Assembly: GCA_964019055.1 (NCBI GenBank)
Contig: OZ025219.1
Location: forward strand, 8,524,388-8,588,387
Reading direction: 5' to 3'
Origin: Anthopleura xanthogrammica
Taxonomy: Eukaryota > Cnidaria > Anthozoa > Actiniaria > Actiniidae
DNA: 64,000 nucleotides
Both the position numbers and the translations under genes were made by a program. A model generated the notes under the pieces. The model saw only the letters and a list, made by a program, of their open reading frames with translations, did not search any database and was not told the DNA's origin. Shown one piece after another: positions 1 through 11,500 of the stretch. How positions within the stretch are numbered: position 1 is the first letter of the stretch; each line of letters opens with the position of its first letter.

Positions 1-814
1 CAGATGGTGCTACCTACTACAGTGTATTTGTGAAAGTCCCACCAGGATCCAACCCAAACATCGTACAACCATTACAAAAGTACCTGGATAACCATAACAA
101 CCACATATACCCTGGCAGCAAAGAGAAAGTATTCATTGTCTCTGTAGCTGTTAACAATCCAGGTACTCCTTCACATCACAATAAACTATATTTAGCACAC
201 GTACAGCACAACACAAAGCTGACAAGAAAACACAAATTAGGGAAAAATAAATTCAACGAGAAAAAATAATTGAAATGGTTATTATTGAAGAATAGTAACA
301 CGGAAAAATATGCCTAGTCTGAGATCTTTGGTGTCTAAGGTGTTTAAGATGGCTTTTCTCAAAGTAATGTATTATGATTCATTAATTTTTTTCAGCCAAT
401 GGGATGTGCTACTCGACGTGCTTCACCACCTGCAGTAATCAGTGTAGTCCAATGTGTTGTTCGGGAACCTATATCATCAACCCTTCCTCCCAATCTCAAG
501 CACCACCACCTTACCAACAACAAACCCAACAACCTGTCTACAACTATGCTCATGCCAACCCATACTCTTTCTCGTATTCAAACTCCTACTTACCAAATAA
601 TCCTTACCCCTCCTCCTATCCGCAGCAAAATAGTTTGTCCTCAACCAATCCATATATGGCGCAAAGTTCCATGGGGTGTGCCCGTGCTTGTACCAGAATT
701 ACAAAAAATGATTTTTGCCCACCATACTGTCCCAAACGGTGCTGTAGAGCACGTCTATTCCGACCACGGTTCTTTCGACCACAAATGGTTATCCGACCGC
801 AATTCTATAATTAG
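1..814 (+). CDS. Gene A, 3' end of a NOWA-like nematocyst wall protein (5' partial)
   Basis: Two exons are visible: one open from the window edge (frame begins at base 3) to 162, and 396-814 with a stop at 812-814. The join is phase 1 (P|gtactc, then ttttcag), the same phase as in the paralogues at this point. The first exon encodes module X2 (PLQKYLDNHNN...VFIVSVAVNNP), matching the exon just before the CRD in genes C, D and E. The last exon opens with a canonical minicollagen-type CRD, CYSTCFTTCSNQCSPMCC, then a Pro/Tyr/Ser/Gln-rich stretch, then a second CRD with wider spacing (C-x3-C-x8-C-x3-C-x3-CC) and a basic Arg/Phe tail. Such CRDs form intermolecular disulfides in the nematocyst capsule wall. 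CAP and CTLD exons are presumably upstream of the window. The C-terminal region is far shorter than in genes C, D and E. Family assignment is firm; the full architecture is inferred. Confidence 0.8.
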
Positions 815-889
815 AAACAAATAATAATATGAATAAGAATAAGAATAAGAATAATAGAATAAGAATAATAATAAGCTAGATTGAAGTCA

Positions 890-1016
890 TGTGACTTTTT
901 GACGCCCAAGTACAGTCATGTGACTTTTTGAGACCCAATTGAAGTCATCTGATTTTTTTGACACCCAATTGAAGTCATGTGACTTTTTGACGCACAATTA
1001 AGTTATGTGACTTATT
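890..1016. repeat. Short tandem repeat, about 33-bp unit, 4 copies
   Basis: Four diverged copies of a unit with core GTCATGTGACTTTTTGA followed by a short CCCAA-type linker lie directly after gene A. The TCATGTGA core is palindromic. No coding potential seen. Confidence 0.7.
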
Positions 1017-1040
1017 TTTCTTTTCGAGAAAATCATCATG

Positions 1041-1046
1041 AATAAA
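1041..1046 (+). terminator. Probable polyadenylation signal of gene A
   Basis: AATAAA hexamer 227 bases after the gene A stop codon. Several AATAAG/AATAAT variants at 828-875 are alternatives. Confidence 0.35.
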
Positions 1047-1288
1047 TCTTAGACGTTATATCCTTATACCTTATCCAAAATTTGGAAATTGTATGAAATT
1101 CGAATTCTTAGATTCCATTTAGCTTTTTGTCGATATATCAAGTTTGATTTGTTACTATGTGATGAAATGTAGAATACTTTTAGATGAAATGTTGTACAGA
1201 AGTGAAAATACAAATAAACCCACTTAAACTCGCTCTTTCATGCATCATTTTTCTATTCATCCATCAATACATTTATTCAAAAACGGCA

Positions 1289-2210
1289 GTGTCAGTCAGT
1301 CAGTCAGTCAGTCAGTCAGTCAGTCAGTCAGTCAGTCAGTCAGTCAGTCAGTCAGTCAGTCAGTCAGTCGGTCAGTCAGTCAGTTGGTCAGTCGGTCAGT
1401 CAGTCAGTCGGTCAGTCGGTCAGTCGGTCAGTCGGTCAGTCAGTCGGTCAGTCGGTCAGTCAGTCAGTTGGTCAGTCGGTCAGTCAGTCAGTCGGTCAGT
1501 CGGTCAGTCGGTCAGTCGGTCAGTCGGTCAGTCAGTCAGTCAGTCGGTCAGTCAGTCAGTTGGTCAGTCGGTCAGTCAGTCAGTCGGTCAGTCGGTCAGT
1601 CGGTCAGTCGGTCAGTCAGTCAGTCGGTCAGTCGGTCAGTCGGTCAGTCAGTCAGTCAGTCAGTCGGTCAGTCGGTCAGTCGGTCAGTCAGTCAGTCGGT
1701 CAGTCAGTCAGTCGGTCAGTCGGTCAGTCGGTCAGTCGGTCAGTCGGTCAGTCGGTCAGTCGGTCAGTCAGTCAGTCATTCAGTCAGTCGGTCAGTCGGT
1801 CAGTCGGTCAGTCGGTCAGTCGGTCAGTCGGTCAGTCGGTCAGTCGGTCAGTCGGTCAGTCGGTCAGTCGGTCAGTCGGTCAGTCGGTCAGTCGGTCAGT
1901 CGGTCAGTCGGTCAGTCGGTCAGTCGGTCAGTCGGTCAGTCGGTCAGTCGGTCAGTCGGTCAGTCGGTCAGTCGGTCAGTCGGTCAGTCGGTCAGTCGGT
2001 CAGTCGGTCAGTCGGTCAGTCGGTCAGTCGGTCAGTCGGTCAGTCGGTCAGTCGGTCAGTCGGTCAGTCGGTCAGTCGGTCAGTCGGTCAGTCGGTCAGT
2101 CGGTCAGTCGGTCAGTCGGTCAGTCGGTCAGTCGGTCAGTCGGTCAGTCGGTCAGTCGGTCAGTCGGTCAGTCGGTCAGTCGGTCAGTCGGTCAGTCGGT
2201 CGGTCGGTTA
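1289..2210. repeat. (GTCA/GTCG)n tetranucleotide satellite
   Basis: About 920 bases built only of GTCA and GTCG tetramers with rare variants (GTTG, GTCATTCA). The 5' 80 bases are nearly pure GTCA, the middle is a mixture, and from about 1790 it settles into a very regular GTCAGTCG octamer. Open frames through it (Ser-Val-Ser-Arg/Gln type) are artefacts of a stop-free repeat. Confidence 0.97.
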
Positions 2211-2948
2211 TTAATATCATTTCCAATCGTCTAATCACATACCAGTCCATTCAGCCAACCATAACACAGTTCCATGATTGGTCGACTGGTTGTTGTCGAT
2301 ATGAGAATCAAAACATTGCATGTAGCGTACATGTTGTTATACAAGAATCAATCAAGTTTTGCTTCTGTTCATTAAAACCTTTCTGGTGGATTAAATCCAC
2401 ACCGATAACATCTATAAACAACAATAACTAAAAATACCATCTAAAGGTAAGGAAATCCCGCTTTCTTTAAGAAGATTACTTGGTAAAAACTTCTTCAAAA
2501 GTAACATATTTTTTTATCCAGTTTCTGGGCAAGAAAAATGTCAAAGCTGTTGTCTTCTGTCGAGATAAATAATCAGGTTTCAGGTTTATTCAAATAATCG
2601 ATGTTTCTTTGTAGAAAATACTAAGAAATATGACGTAAATATTGAAAACTAAATTGTTAAAGATAGCGCTTTAATGATATTTAAAATGTGTACATGACTT
2701 TAAAGATTTTACTTCTGTCTTAATGACTCCTAGAATAGAAATTTGTCATGTGATTTTTAATTGAAAATTATCTTCTTAACTCGTTGAATTCAACTCGTAA
2801 AGTTTTTTTAGATTTTTTTTTTTTACCTAGATGAGCTCAGAAATGAGCAAATTAATTAATGAAGAATACATGTAAATGTAATTATTTGGAAAAGAACATT
2901 GAAATGCGCTGAAAGACAGGCTAAATTGGTAGAGGTCACGATGTTTTA

Positions 2949-3420
2949 CTATAACCGCCTCTACGCGTCGTGATTGGTCGAATGTTACGGTATGTTGTAC
3001 CATGAACGAGATGTAATACAGTACCGGTGCGTTACCCACTCATACGATAACCATTCTTATGGGAAGCCATTTCATTGTTACAGCATGTCGTACCAAGGAA
3101 GAGTTGTAAGATAGTACCAGTACGTGACCCACTCATATGATAATCATTATGGGAAGCCATTTCAATGTCACGGCATGTTGTACCGTGTGTGTGCTGTAAG
3201 ACAGTACTCTATGTTCCCCACTCATACGATAACTATTCTTATGAGAAGCCATTTCGATGTTAAAGCATATCACCGGGGACGAGCTATAAGACAGTACCGG
3301 TGCGGCTCTCATACAATAACCATTCTTATGGGAAGCCATTTCAATGTTACAGCATGTCTTACCGTGCACGGATTGTTAAACATTGGCGGTACGTTATCCT
3401 CTCATATAGGTATTCCTCTA
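2949..3420. repeat. Minisatellite, about 90-bp unit, 4-5 copies
   Basis: Copies share the landmarks CTCATACGATAACCATTCTT, GGGAAGCCATTTC, ACAGCATGTCGTACC and an AGTACCGGTGCG-like end. GAAGCCATTT recurs at about 3063, 3152, 3246 and 3333. The array sits directly upstream of gene B and ends just before its 5' end. A single diverged copy lies in a gene D intron (about 26,600-26,700). Confidence 0.85.
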
Positions 3421-3477
3421 ATACACTAATTTGTTTTTATTCGAAGCAAACTACTTTGTTAACCGTTGCTCGACAAC

Positions 3478-4573
3478 ATGAAGTTGACTATTGGAATAGT
3501 CATATCAGCTGTATTGTGGATATCACTTGCAGGTAAGAAATAAGAAAAATATTTCTTATCGTGCAATAAAATTATCTTTCGTTGCTAGCAGAATGCTTGG
3601 CAATGATTGGCGAACCTTGCTGTGTGTGTTGCCACGGCTTAATATGGAGGTCGCCATGGAATCATAAGAAATTACACTTGGATTGTCGACTTCAAAATAG
3701 CATATATATTATTCCTTGATTCTGATTGGTTGAAATATTTTGTAGCCTTTACTGGGTTTTAAAAAGAAATAGTAGACAAACAAACAAGAAAAACAAACAA
3801 ACAAAACGTACAAACTAAAACAAACGAGCAAACGAATGGGTAACTATAGAACCCTTTCACGTGACGTCAAAGCAGCTCAATTTGGAGGACAAAACAAAGG
3901 AATTTCAATCTCCTGAGAATTGGAAACCTATCGTTTTGTCCTCCAATTCGAGCTGCATTCCGAAGTACTGAAAGGGGTCTATAAAGTAATGTTCACTAAA
4001 AACTGTAATCCCGGTGTAGTGGAATTCTAATAGTGTATTTATCATCGTAATTTAGATGCAATGGAAGACTTTATGCCTCTAGACGTCCCCAAGTCTCAAA
4101 TAAAAAAGACCAACGCCAAGGCAGCTAAAAAACACGACATTTTGCCACCTATTGAAAACGCCGACAACTTGACTCATGCAGATAGCAGCATCGAGGGATT
4201 GAGCGAAGAAGAAGGGGATGAGTATGATGAGAAGGCAATGAGCAGGGGGAGTATCACTTCTCCTAGTCAAAAGAGTAAAACCATAGGATCAAAGAACAGA
4301 GATATCAGTGATAATAAAAATAGTGGGACTTCGAGCTCCAAAGAAGCGGAAATGGACCACGAAACGAAGAAATTTGATACAGAAGTACACGAAGAACCAG
4401 ATATAGTAAATAATGACGAAGAGGAAGGAGAAGGGGGGAAGTATGACGATGGGGTTCAGGATGAGGCTAATAATATTGCAGATATTGATGCAAATGATGG
4501 AGATGAGCAAGTGAACACAGGAAACATGAGAAACCAGGAGGAATGGGGGAAAGAGGTGCACGAGGATGATTAA
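3478..4573 (+). CDS. Gene B, small secreted acidic protein
   Basis: Two-exon model: 3478-3532 and 4056-4573, phase-1 join (gcag|gtaaga; aatttag|atgc), 190 aa. Exon 1 encodes a typical signal peptide, MKLTIGIVISAVLWISLA. Exon 2 is highly acidic, with runs of Glu/Asp separated by Ser, Lys and Asn, and has no cysteine, so it is probably disordered. Just after the signal peptide it has EDFM followed by a basic KAAKK stretch. Gene E has EDFM followed by KAKK in its acidic pro-region, also just after its signal peptide and with the same intron phase. This suggests, without proving, that gene B is a shortened paralogue keeping only the signal and pro-region. Function unknown. The signal-peptide exon joined to a 518-base open exon makes the model plausible. 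Confidence 0.55.
3848..3982. mobile_element. MITE-like foldback element, family 1, copy 1
   Basis: Roughly 130 bases in the gene B intron. The left arm (ACCCCTTTCACGTGACGTC-like, then AGCTCAATTTGGAGGACAAA) is matched in reverse by the right arm (TTTGTCCTCCAATTCGAGCT ... GAAAGGGGTCT). The middle contains CAATCTCCTGAGAATTGG. Two further copies lie in gene C introns. No coding capacity. Confidence 0.8.
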
Positions 4574-7328
4574 TGGACAGACAGACAATAATGTTAGTGG
4601 AAAAGCATAGAGACACAGTACTTACATATACGACGATGATAATGGACAGACAGACAAAAAACGACAATGAAAAATGAACCTTGAATCTTAAATCAAGCTG
4701 ATCAATCAGATGGTTTTTAATCAGACAGGCATACTGACACAGTACTTACACATGCGAAGATGAAAGAACAGACAGAATGAACTATGCAAGAACAGATCCA
4801 GGGCATTTGGTATATATATATACAGATAAGGTGGCTAGCCACTCATCCCCTTTTGGGGTTGAAAAATAATAAGAATAAAGGATAAATTATTCTAGATCCG
4901 CTACTGCTATGAGACACACCAACACAAAATATCAGATGGTTTCTAAATAAGACAGGCACACATCTACAATATTCAATTATAGATACGAGGATGATAAAAG
5001 GAGAGACAAACATTATCATAATGAAGAATAATAATAAACTGAATCAACTATCAGGCAGACAGACAGTAAATGATAAGATAATGAACTATGAGGCTAACAG
5101 AGAGACCAAGTGTGTTGGCTCTTCAGACAAAACTGCTAAGTTTTTCGATCGATTTTTTTTTGTTAATAAAAACCTTTTTCAATTCTAAAGCGTATTAATA
5201 GATTTAACAACAAAGTAAAAACGCCAAACACGTCTATTCACTTATCTAGGAGAGTACTGAATAGTGTGCATAGTGTGGAACTGAATATGTCACGTTCTTT
5301 AATCCCTATTTCTTCATGGAGCTTCAGTAAAATGGCCTCGGATTTTGATTGCGCTTCCGAATATCAGTCCCACAATCCTTTGCACTACGAGGTCGTTACC
5401 AGACTTATTTGAACTTCGGAAACGCGATTCAAAAGTTTAAGAGTTATCCAAAAATCTTTGTCAACGAAATATTAAGAAGAAAGTAGATTCTTTGGAATAT
5501 TGAAAATCCCTGTATCCGTAACGAGAGTGCCAGCAACGGTTAAAGGAACAAGCGCGCGCGTTTTGGCGCCAAAGTTCCCGAAATATCCAACATGGTAAGC
5601 GGAATGGTACAAAATTCAACAAATCAAAATAACGACCAACATTGAAAATTGTTTTAATGGCCAACATTCCGTTTCGTGTTCAACACGTAATCTTTTTTGA
5701 ATTCGTACAATACCACTGTGTTCCTTGATTACAGACTCATTTACGCAGGGTTAGCATTAATTTTAAGTAGAATATTCATTTGCTCCAGTGAATGTCCATG
5801 GAATTTCAAAACTATTATATTGTTAAAGTTTTGCATTCTTTACCTTATCGTTTGTTTTTTTGAATGTTTTTTTAAATTAGTTGACCCTACTGAAATGAAT
5901 GAGTAATCAATAAGGAACACGGCGATATTGTACGAATTTGAAAAAGTCAATTCCTTGCAATTTCTACATCCGAAAAACACAGGAAAAAAAAACCTAAAAG
6001 CCAGCATAGCGCCAAAACCGACAATTTTATTAATATCAACGTCAACAGGAAAATCACTTCAAGTTCATATGCAAAAAAAACATTACAACTATTTGGGGCC
6101 GAACTCCAAAATCTTAGAGATAGAGAACTGGGAATACTTGAGCTAACATGGAGGTTGGAACCAAAAATTCTATCTTGAAACTGTAATGTTTCTATTTATT
6201 GATATCAAAGTACGTACATCATTTCGAACAAAGACGTTACATTTTTCTTTTACGCATGGCGAAGCAAAATTCACAAAAATATCACTTTGTTTTTTGTCGG
6301 AGCGACTTTACCAATGAGTAACCAGTCCCTCAACAAAGAGCTTGTTATGGTTTTCTATATTTTCTAATGGAATCACCACAAAAACAATCATCAAACAATT
6401 GAAATACGAACCATTAATAATTAATAACATCCTATTTGTGATTGATTAACTTTTATCGTCAAACTCTTCTTGCTGACGAGGATTTTGGCTTTAAAATTAC
6501 AAATGGTAGAGAGAAAAATCATGATACAATTCTGAAATCATCGTGGTAAATTTAGCTAAAAGTTAGAGGTAAGTTTATAGACAATATTGAAAGAATTTTG
6601 AGAAAAATCTTATGATGATAGTGTTGCTCAGTTCAGCGATAAAGCAATGATCAACCTTATTTTTCTTATCATAAAGAATCGTTGAGTTTTTCTATACAAA
6701 GACAAGTAATGAATGTGTAAATAGGGTTAAGAATTATTGTAGTACGCTTGAATTTATAAGCCAATCTATCGAATTGTTATTCACTCGTATCAGAAAAACT
6801 ACTCTTACTTCATGCTATTTTGAATTCATATTTTCTCTGGAACATTCGAAGTTTTCATTGGATTTGTGAAAATCAAGAAATCAATCAAACAGAGGAAAAG
6901 TAAAAATAGATAACTAAAAAAAGATTTAAGAAATAAACATATATATTTTTGCTGGGATTCGAGAAGGAGCAGCACTTATTTGGTAAAGGGTTGAGTAAAT
7001 CCCAATTTGTTTTGGAGAAGACCTGCTTGAAATATTGACCTTGACAATCTTCAAAAACTGCTTATTGATATCGCAGTTACTTTTTTGTTCTTTTTGTTTC
7101 TTTCACTTTTCTATTCAAATTTCATTTCTGTCATTTCTATTTTCACTTTCTTTTCTATTCCTATTTCTATCACATCCATATTTTTCTACTTTTCGTTTCC
7201 CATTCCTATTTCTATTCACATTTTTCCCTTTACAGTGCCTGTTGTTTTTCTTTTCATGCTTTTACACCAAGAGGATCTAAAGTAGATTTTCCCTAAAAAA
7301 TTCCTTATAGGTTGCTGTTCATTCAAAG
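4574..7328. other. Intergenic region between genes B and C
   Basis: About 2.7 kb of AT-rich DNA. Tracts of CAGACAGACA flank 4575-5070. A brief GC-richer patch (5300-5620) holds a 26-codon open frame starting at an ATG (MASDFDCASEY...), too short and unsupported to call. No gene, RNA or mobile element is otherwise supported. Confidence 0.5.
4874..4879 (+). terminator. Probable polyadenylation signal of gene B
   Basis: AATAAA about 300 bases after the gene B stop. A small palindrome (CCCCTTTTGGGG) lies about 25 bases upstream. Confidence 0.35.
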
Positions 7329-8519
7329 ATGTCTCTATATATCTATATAGTACTCTTCGCATCGAGTTGGGTTCACCTTGAAGGTATTTGAGCGTTTGAA
7401 ATTTAAAGCTTGTATCACCGAATTTATGAAATTATAAATAAATAAACATAACAAAAATAGATAGATAAATAAATAAAATAAATCATAAAATAAATAAATA
7501 AATAAACAAACAAACAAACAAATAGATAGATAAATAAAATAAATAAATAAATAAATAAAAAGATAGATAAATAATTCAATAAATCAATAAATAATTGAAT
7601 GAGAATTAACAGTATAAATGGGCCGATCATATTAGATTTGTGTATTGGATACATCTTTTCCCTTTCATTCAAAGATTATTACAACTATCCTCCAATTTGG
7701 CTGTCAACATGTGAACGTTCTTATTTAAAAATAGCTTACTGCTATACTTCCTCGTATCGGAGCCCTTGTCAGTCTAACTTTAAGTTTGTATAGATTTCTC
7801 GCATGTGAACTCAAAGCAGTTTAGTTTGGAAGGCAAAACGAACAAAAAAATCAATCTCCTGAGAATTGGAACCTATTGTTTTGTCCTCCAAATTGAGCTG
7901 CATCCCTAAGTGTTGTAAGGGATCAATTAAAATCCTATTATCCATTATGACTTCAATTATTGAACCTGTCATCCAACATGGCTTCCATATTGTGATCAAG
8001 CTTCTATATATAACTTATAATAACTATTATTGAATGAATATATCATATGTTTTTCAGCCACTATACAAAAAGATGTCTTAACTTACATCAACGATCTTCG
8101 TCATCTTCATTCTGGGGGACCCCTCATCAGTTCCCCAACCATCAGCGCAATAGCTCAGAAATCTGCTGAAAGATTTTCAAAGAATGGTGGTGATTCTTCA
8201 GTTGTATCGAATTCACAGTAAGTATGATTGTATAACTAATATAATACCGTGAAATCCCAGTTATAATCCCTAAACGTATATGCATTCGCAAGAGTTCTTG
8301 GATGGCCTTATAACGGGGAGAAAATAAAGTTTAGGATGAAGAAAAACGATCGTGATGTTGATGATGGTGATGATGTTGTTGATCGTGATGAAGTTGTTGA
8401 TCATGATGATGTTGATGGTGATGATGGCAGTGAAAATGATAATCGTGATGTCTATGATGTTGTTGACGATGATGAAGTTGATGATGATAATGATGTTAAT
8501 GATGATAAAGTTGATGATG

Positions 8520-8551
<32 letters not shown>

Positions 8552-11500
8552 GGTGATGATGATGGTGGTGGTGATGATGATGATGATGATGATGATTAAT
8601 GTACCAGACGTTCAGAAATGTGTTTTGTTATTTCAGATTCGGTACCAACCACTGTGTCTTCAAAGGAAAACTAAGCCAGTTACCCAAGACATGTGTAGTT
8701 AGCTGGTACATCACCATGAAGGACCACAGTTGGTGCAGGCCTCAGAGAAATGGTAAAGCGAGACCCTTTATCAACATGATATGGAACACAACAACGCGGG
8801 CTGGAATCGGAGTATCGCAGGGGAAAAATGGAAAAGTGTTCGTGGTAGCTTATTTTTCACCAAGAAAATCTGACGGCGTGAAACAGAACGTCAAACCAGT
8901 GAAAAGTAAGAGCAGCAGTAATAACTTTATCAAGCGAGGTTGGGTGGGATGAATCAAGGACGTTTACGTAAGAGTGTATTTTTAGTCAGTACATCGGAAT
9001 GGCTAAAATACTAATAGTTTCCTTCACAGTTTCCTGCGCCATCTTGAGACCTTTTTAACACCAAAAATCTTTGCTAGATGGTTTATTTTAAAAATTGAGA
9101 CACCTGCTAATTGTGATATTATTTTTTTGCAGTTGTCACAAAAGCAAGTCCAAAAGGTGAACCAGATAATTTTAAAGTTCTTCATTTTCGAAAGATCCAA
9201 TTGCCTTTGACAGGAACGAATGTCATTCGGGGAAACTACGTGGTAAAAGTAACTGACAAAAACTTTTACTCCACTTGATTCCCCAGTATTTCCTCTCTAT
9301 ATTAGTATAATCTCCTCGATACTGCGACCACCGTCTATGCAAAGGGGCGCCGGTTTCAAGTGCCCATCCTCCACTCGTTTCTATCAAGGCCTACATGGCT
9401 GCAATCACATGGTAGTCTAAAAAATCTTCTTGATCTTTCAAAAACCTTTCATCGTTTTGGGTATTTAGAGGAAATAACCTTTACTCAGTGTATTTATTAT
9501 AATACTAAAATATCCCACCTTTCATCACAGCTGTTTGCGCTAAAGGATATAGTCGATTTGGATCGTCATGTTTTAAGTTCCACCCAGAGAAAGTCACGTG
9601 GGAACAAGCTGTCATCCGATGCGCCAATGAGAATGCGACACTTACTTCTGTTAGAAACAAAGAAGAAGAAAAATTTCTCAGGAATCTTCAGGAGAGAGGG
9701 AAAGGAAAAGGATGGATGTGGATCGGTAAGTGCGTGCACACTAAATATATTGCTACAATGGACCCTTTGCCAAAATGGCGGCTGCAAATTCAAATTAAAG
9801 GTCAAATATTAAAGGTCAAACTGATTAAAAAAACCTATACCAGCACCAGAACGAGCATCTTTCCTTTAGTATCCCTTCAAAGATTCATTATGTCAGGTGT
9901 TATATGGGCCGAAAACAAACTGAACTTAAGTTGAAAATTGATAAATTTACAGACGTTTGTATGACTGGGCGTATATGGGGCGTATATGCCCCGGTCATAC
10001 AAACATCTGTAAATTTCTACTTAATTAAGGGAATGACATGAAAACGTCTTTTATATTACTTTTCGCAAATATCTATAAGTTTGAAAACGTACTCTAACGC
10101 TCAAGTGCAGACAGGAAATGGTTGAAGACGTGTTTTTTTTTTGTTTCCAGGCCTTCAGGATCGGCTGCATGAGGGTCATTTTGCGTGGCTTGATGGTCTG
10201 GACTTTGCTCCTGGAGTCTGTGCTCCTGTGACGACTAACGGAGGAAGTTCTCAAAACTGCGTTGCCTGGACAACCAATAAACCACCGAGCTGCTGGTCTG
10301 ATAAAGTGTGTAGTGAGCGTCATCCTTTCATGTGTAGAATGCCTATTGAAGGTAATAATACTGATTAGGACAAGGCTGATGATTATAATAATGATGAAAA
10401 TAATAATGTGATAAAGTTACAGGTGCTGCTGATGATGATGATAATGTTGATGATAATGATGATGTGGCTGATGATACCATGATGATGGTGATGATGATAA
10501 AGGTAATGTTGCTGCTGCTAATGCTGGTGGTGATGATCATGATGATGATGGCAGATGTGATAATGATAGATGGCAATGATGATGGTGGTATTGGCAATGA
10601 CTATATTATGTGGTGATGATGATAATAGTGGTAGTGATAATCATAGTTATGGTAATGGTGATATAGTCAGGGGCGTAGCTAGGACATTTTTGCGAGTACG
10701 CACGGTTCCCCATGCCCTCAAAAACGTCCATCCCAAAAGTTACGTTTTTGCTTTCCATACATAAGCAAATCTGAAACATTTGTAATTTTCTCAACTAAAC
10801 AGTTGCGTACTTGCGTAAAGCTACGCCCCTCATAGTGATGGTAATCTATATCGATGAAGAAGGAACGAGGACTCCAGGAGAAAAACTGAAATAACAATTA
10901 GCGTTAATTTTTATCGTTCTCAGGCAAACTAACTTATCGAGTAGAAATCTTGTTCAAGAAGTTTCGATGGAACCCTAACTTTCGAAATAAGAAATCCAAG
11001 GCATTCAAAGACCTGAAACTGGGAACCAAGGTCACGGTACGTAAGATGGTTTGCACTGTCTAATTTATTTACAAAAATTAGTGATCATGAAAATGATCTT
11101 AACTCATATAGACCCCTGTCACGTGACGTCAAAGCAGCTCAATTTGGAGGACAAAACAAAAGAATTTCAATCTCCTGAGAATTGGAAACCTATTGTTTCA
11201 TCTCAACTGGTCCATTCTTACTTCGGCCCCTGCTTCATAGTGACCGCCGAATCTGAGCAGTGCTGATTAACAAACTTAATATGTTTTCAGTTCAACGAAA
11301 TATTTCAAAGGAGTTCAGGGCGTATTGGAGGAGGATTACGAGGAATGAAAATAAAAGCTGTCAGGTAAGCCTAGAAGAACAACCTACCAGACTGGGAAAT
11401 AATCAAAATAAGAATTAAAGTCAAAAAAGAGTCCTCCAATATGTGCCTCGCCCCTCGCTACGCGACTGGTAGTTAACCTATGTTCACGTATATGGAATCC

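Larger units (their letters stand above)
815..3477. other. Intergenic region between genes A and B
   Basis: Contains the 33-bp repeat, the GTCA/GTCG satellite and the roughly 90-bp minisatellite listed separately. The stretch 2215-2930 is AT-rich single-copy-looking DNA with no supported gene. The promoter of gene B should lie at the 3' end, but I see no convincing core element. Confidence 0.6.

Noticed and set aside
1184..2431. Long Ser/Val/Gln/Arg open frames over the GTCA/GTCG array
   Set aside because: A tetramer repeat without stop codons in three frames gives long open frames by chance; no splice-linked signal or domain.
4079..4667. Reverse-strand hydrophobic open frames opposite gene B
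   Set aside because: Overlap the acidic exon; composition mirrors GAA/GAT codons. No start context or splice partners.
8336..8702. Asp-rich and Met-rich open frames
   Set aside because: GAT repeats in an intron; the flanking exons join cleanly across it.
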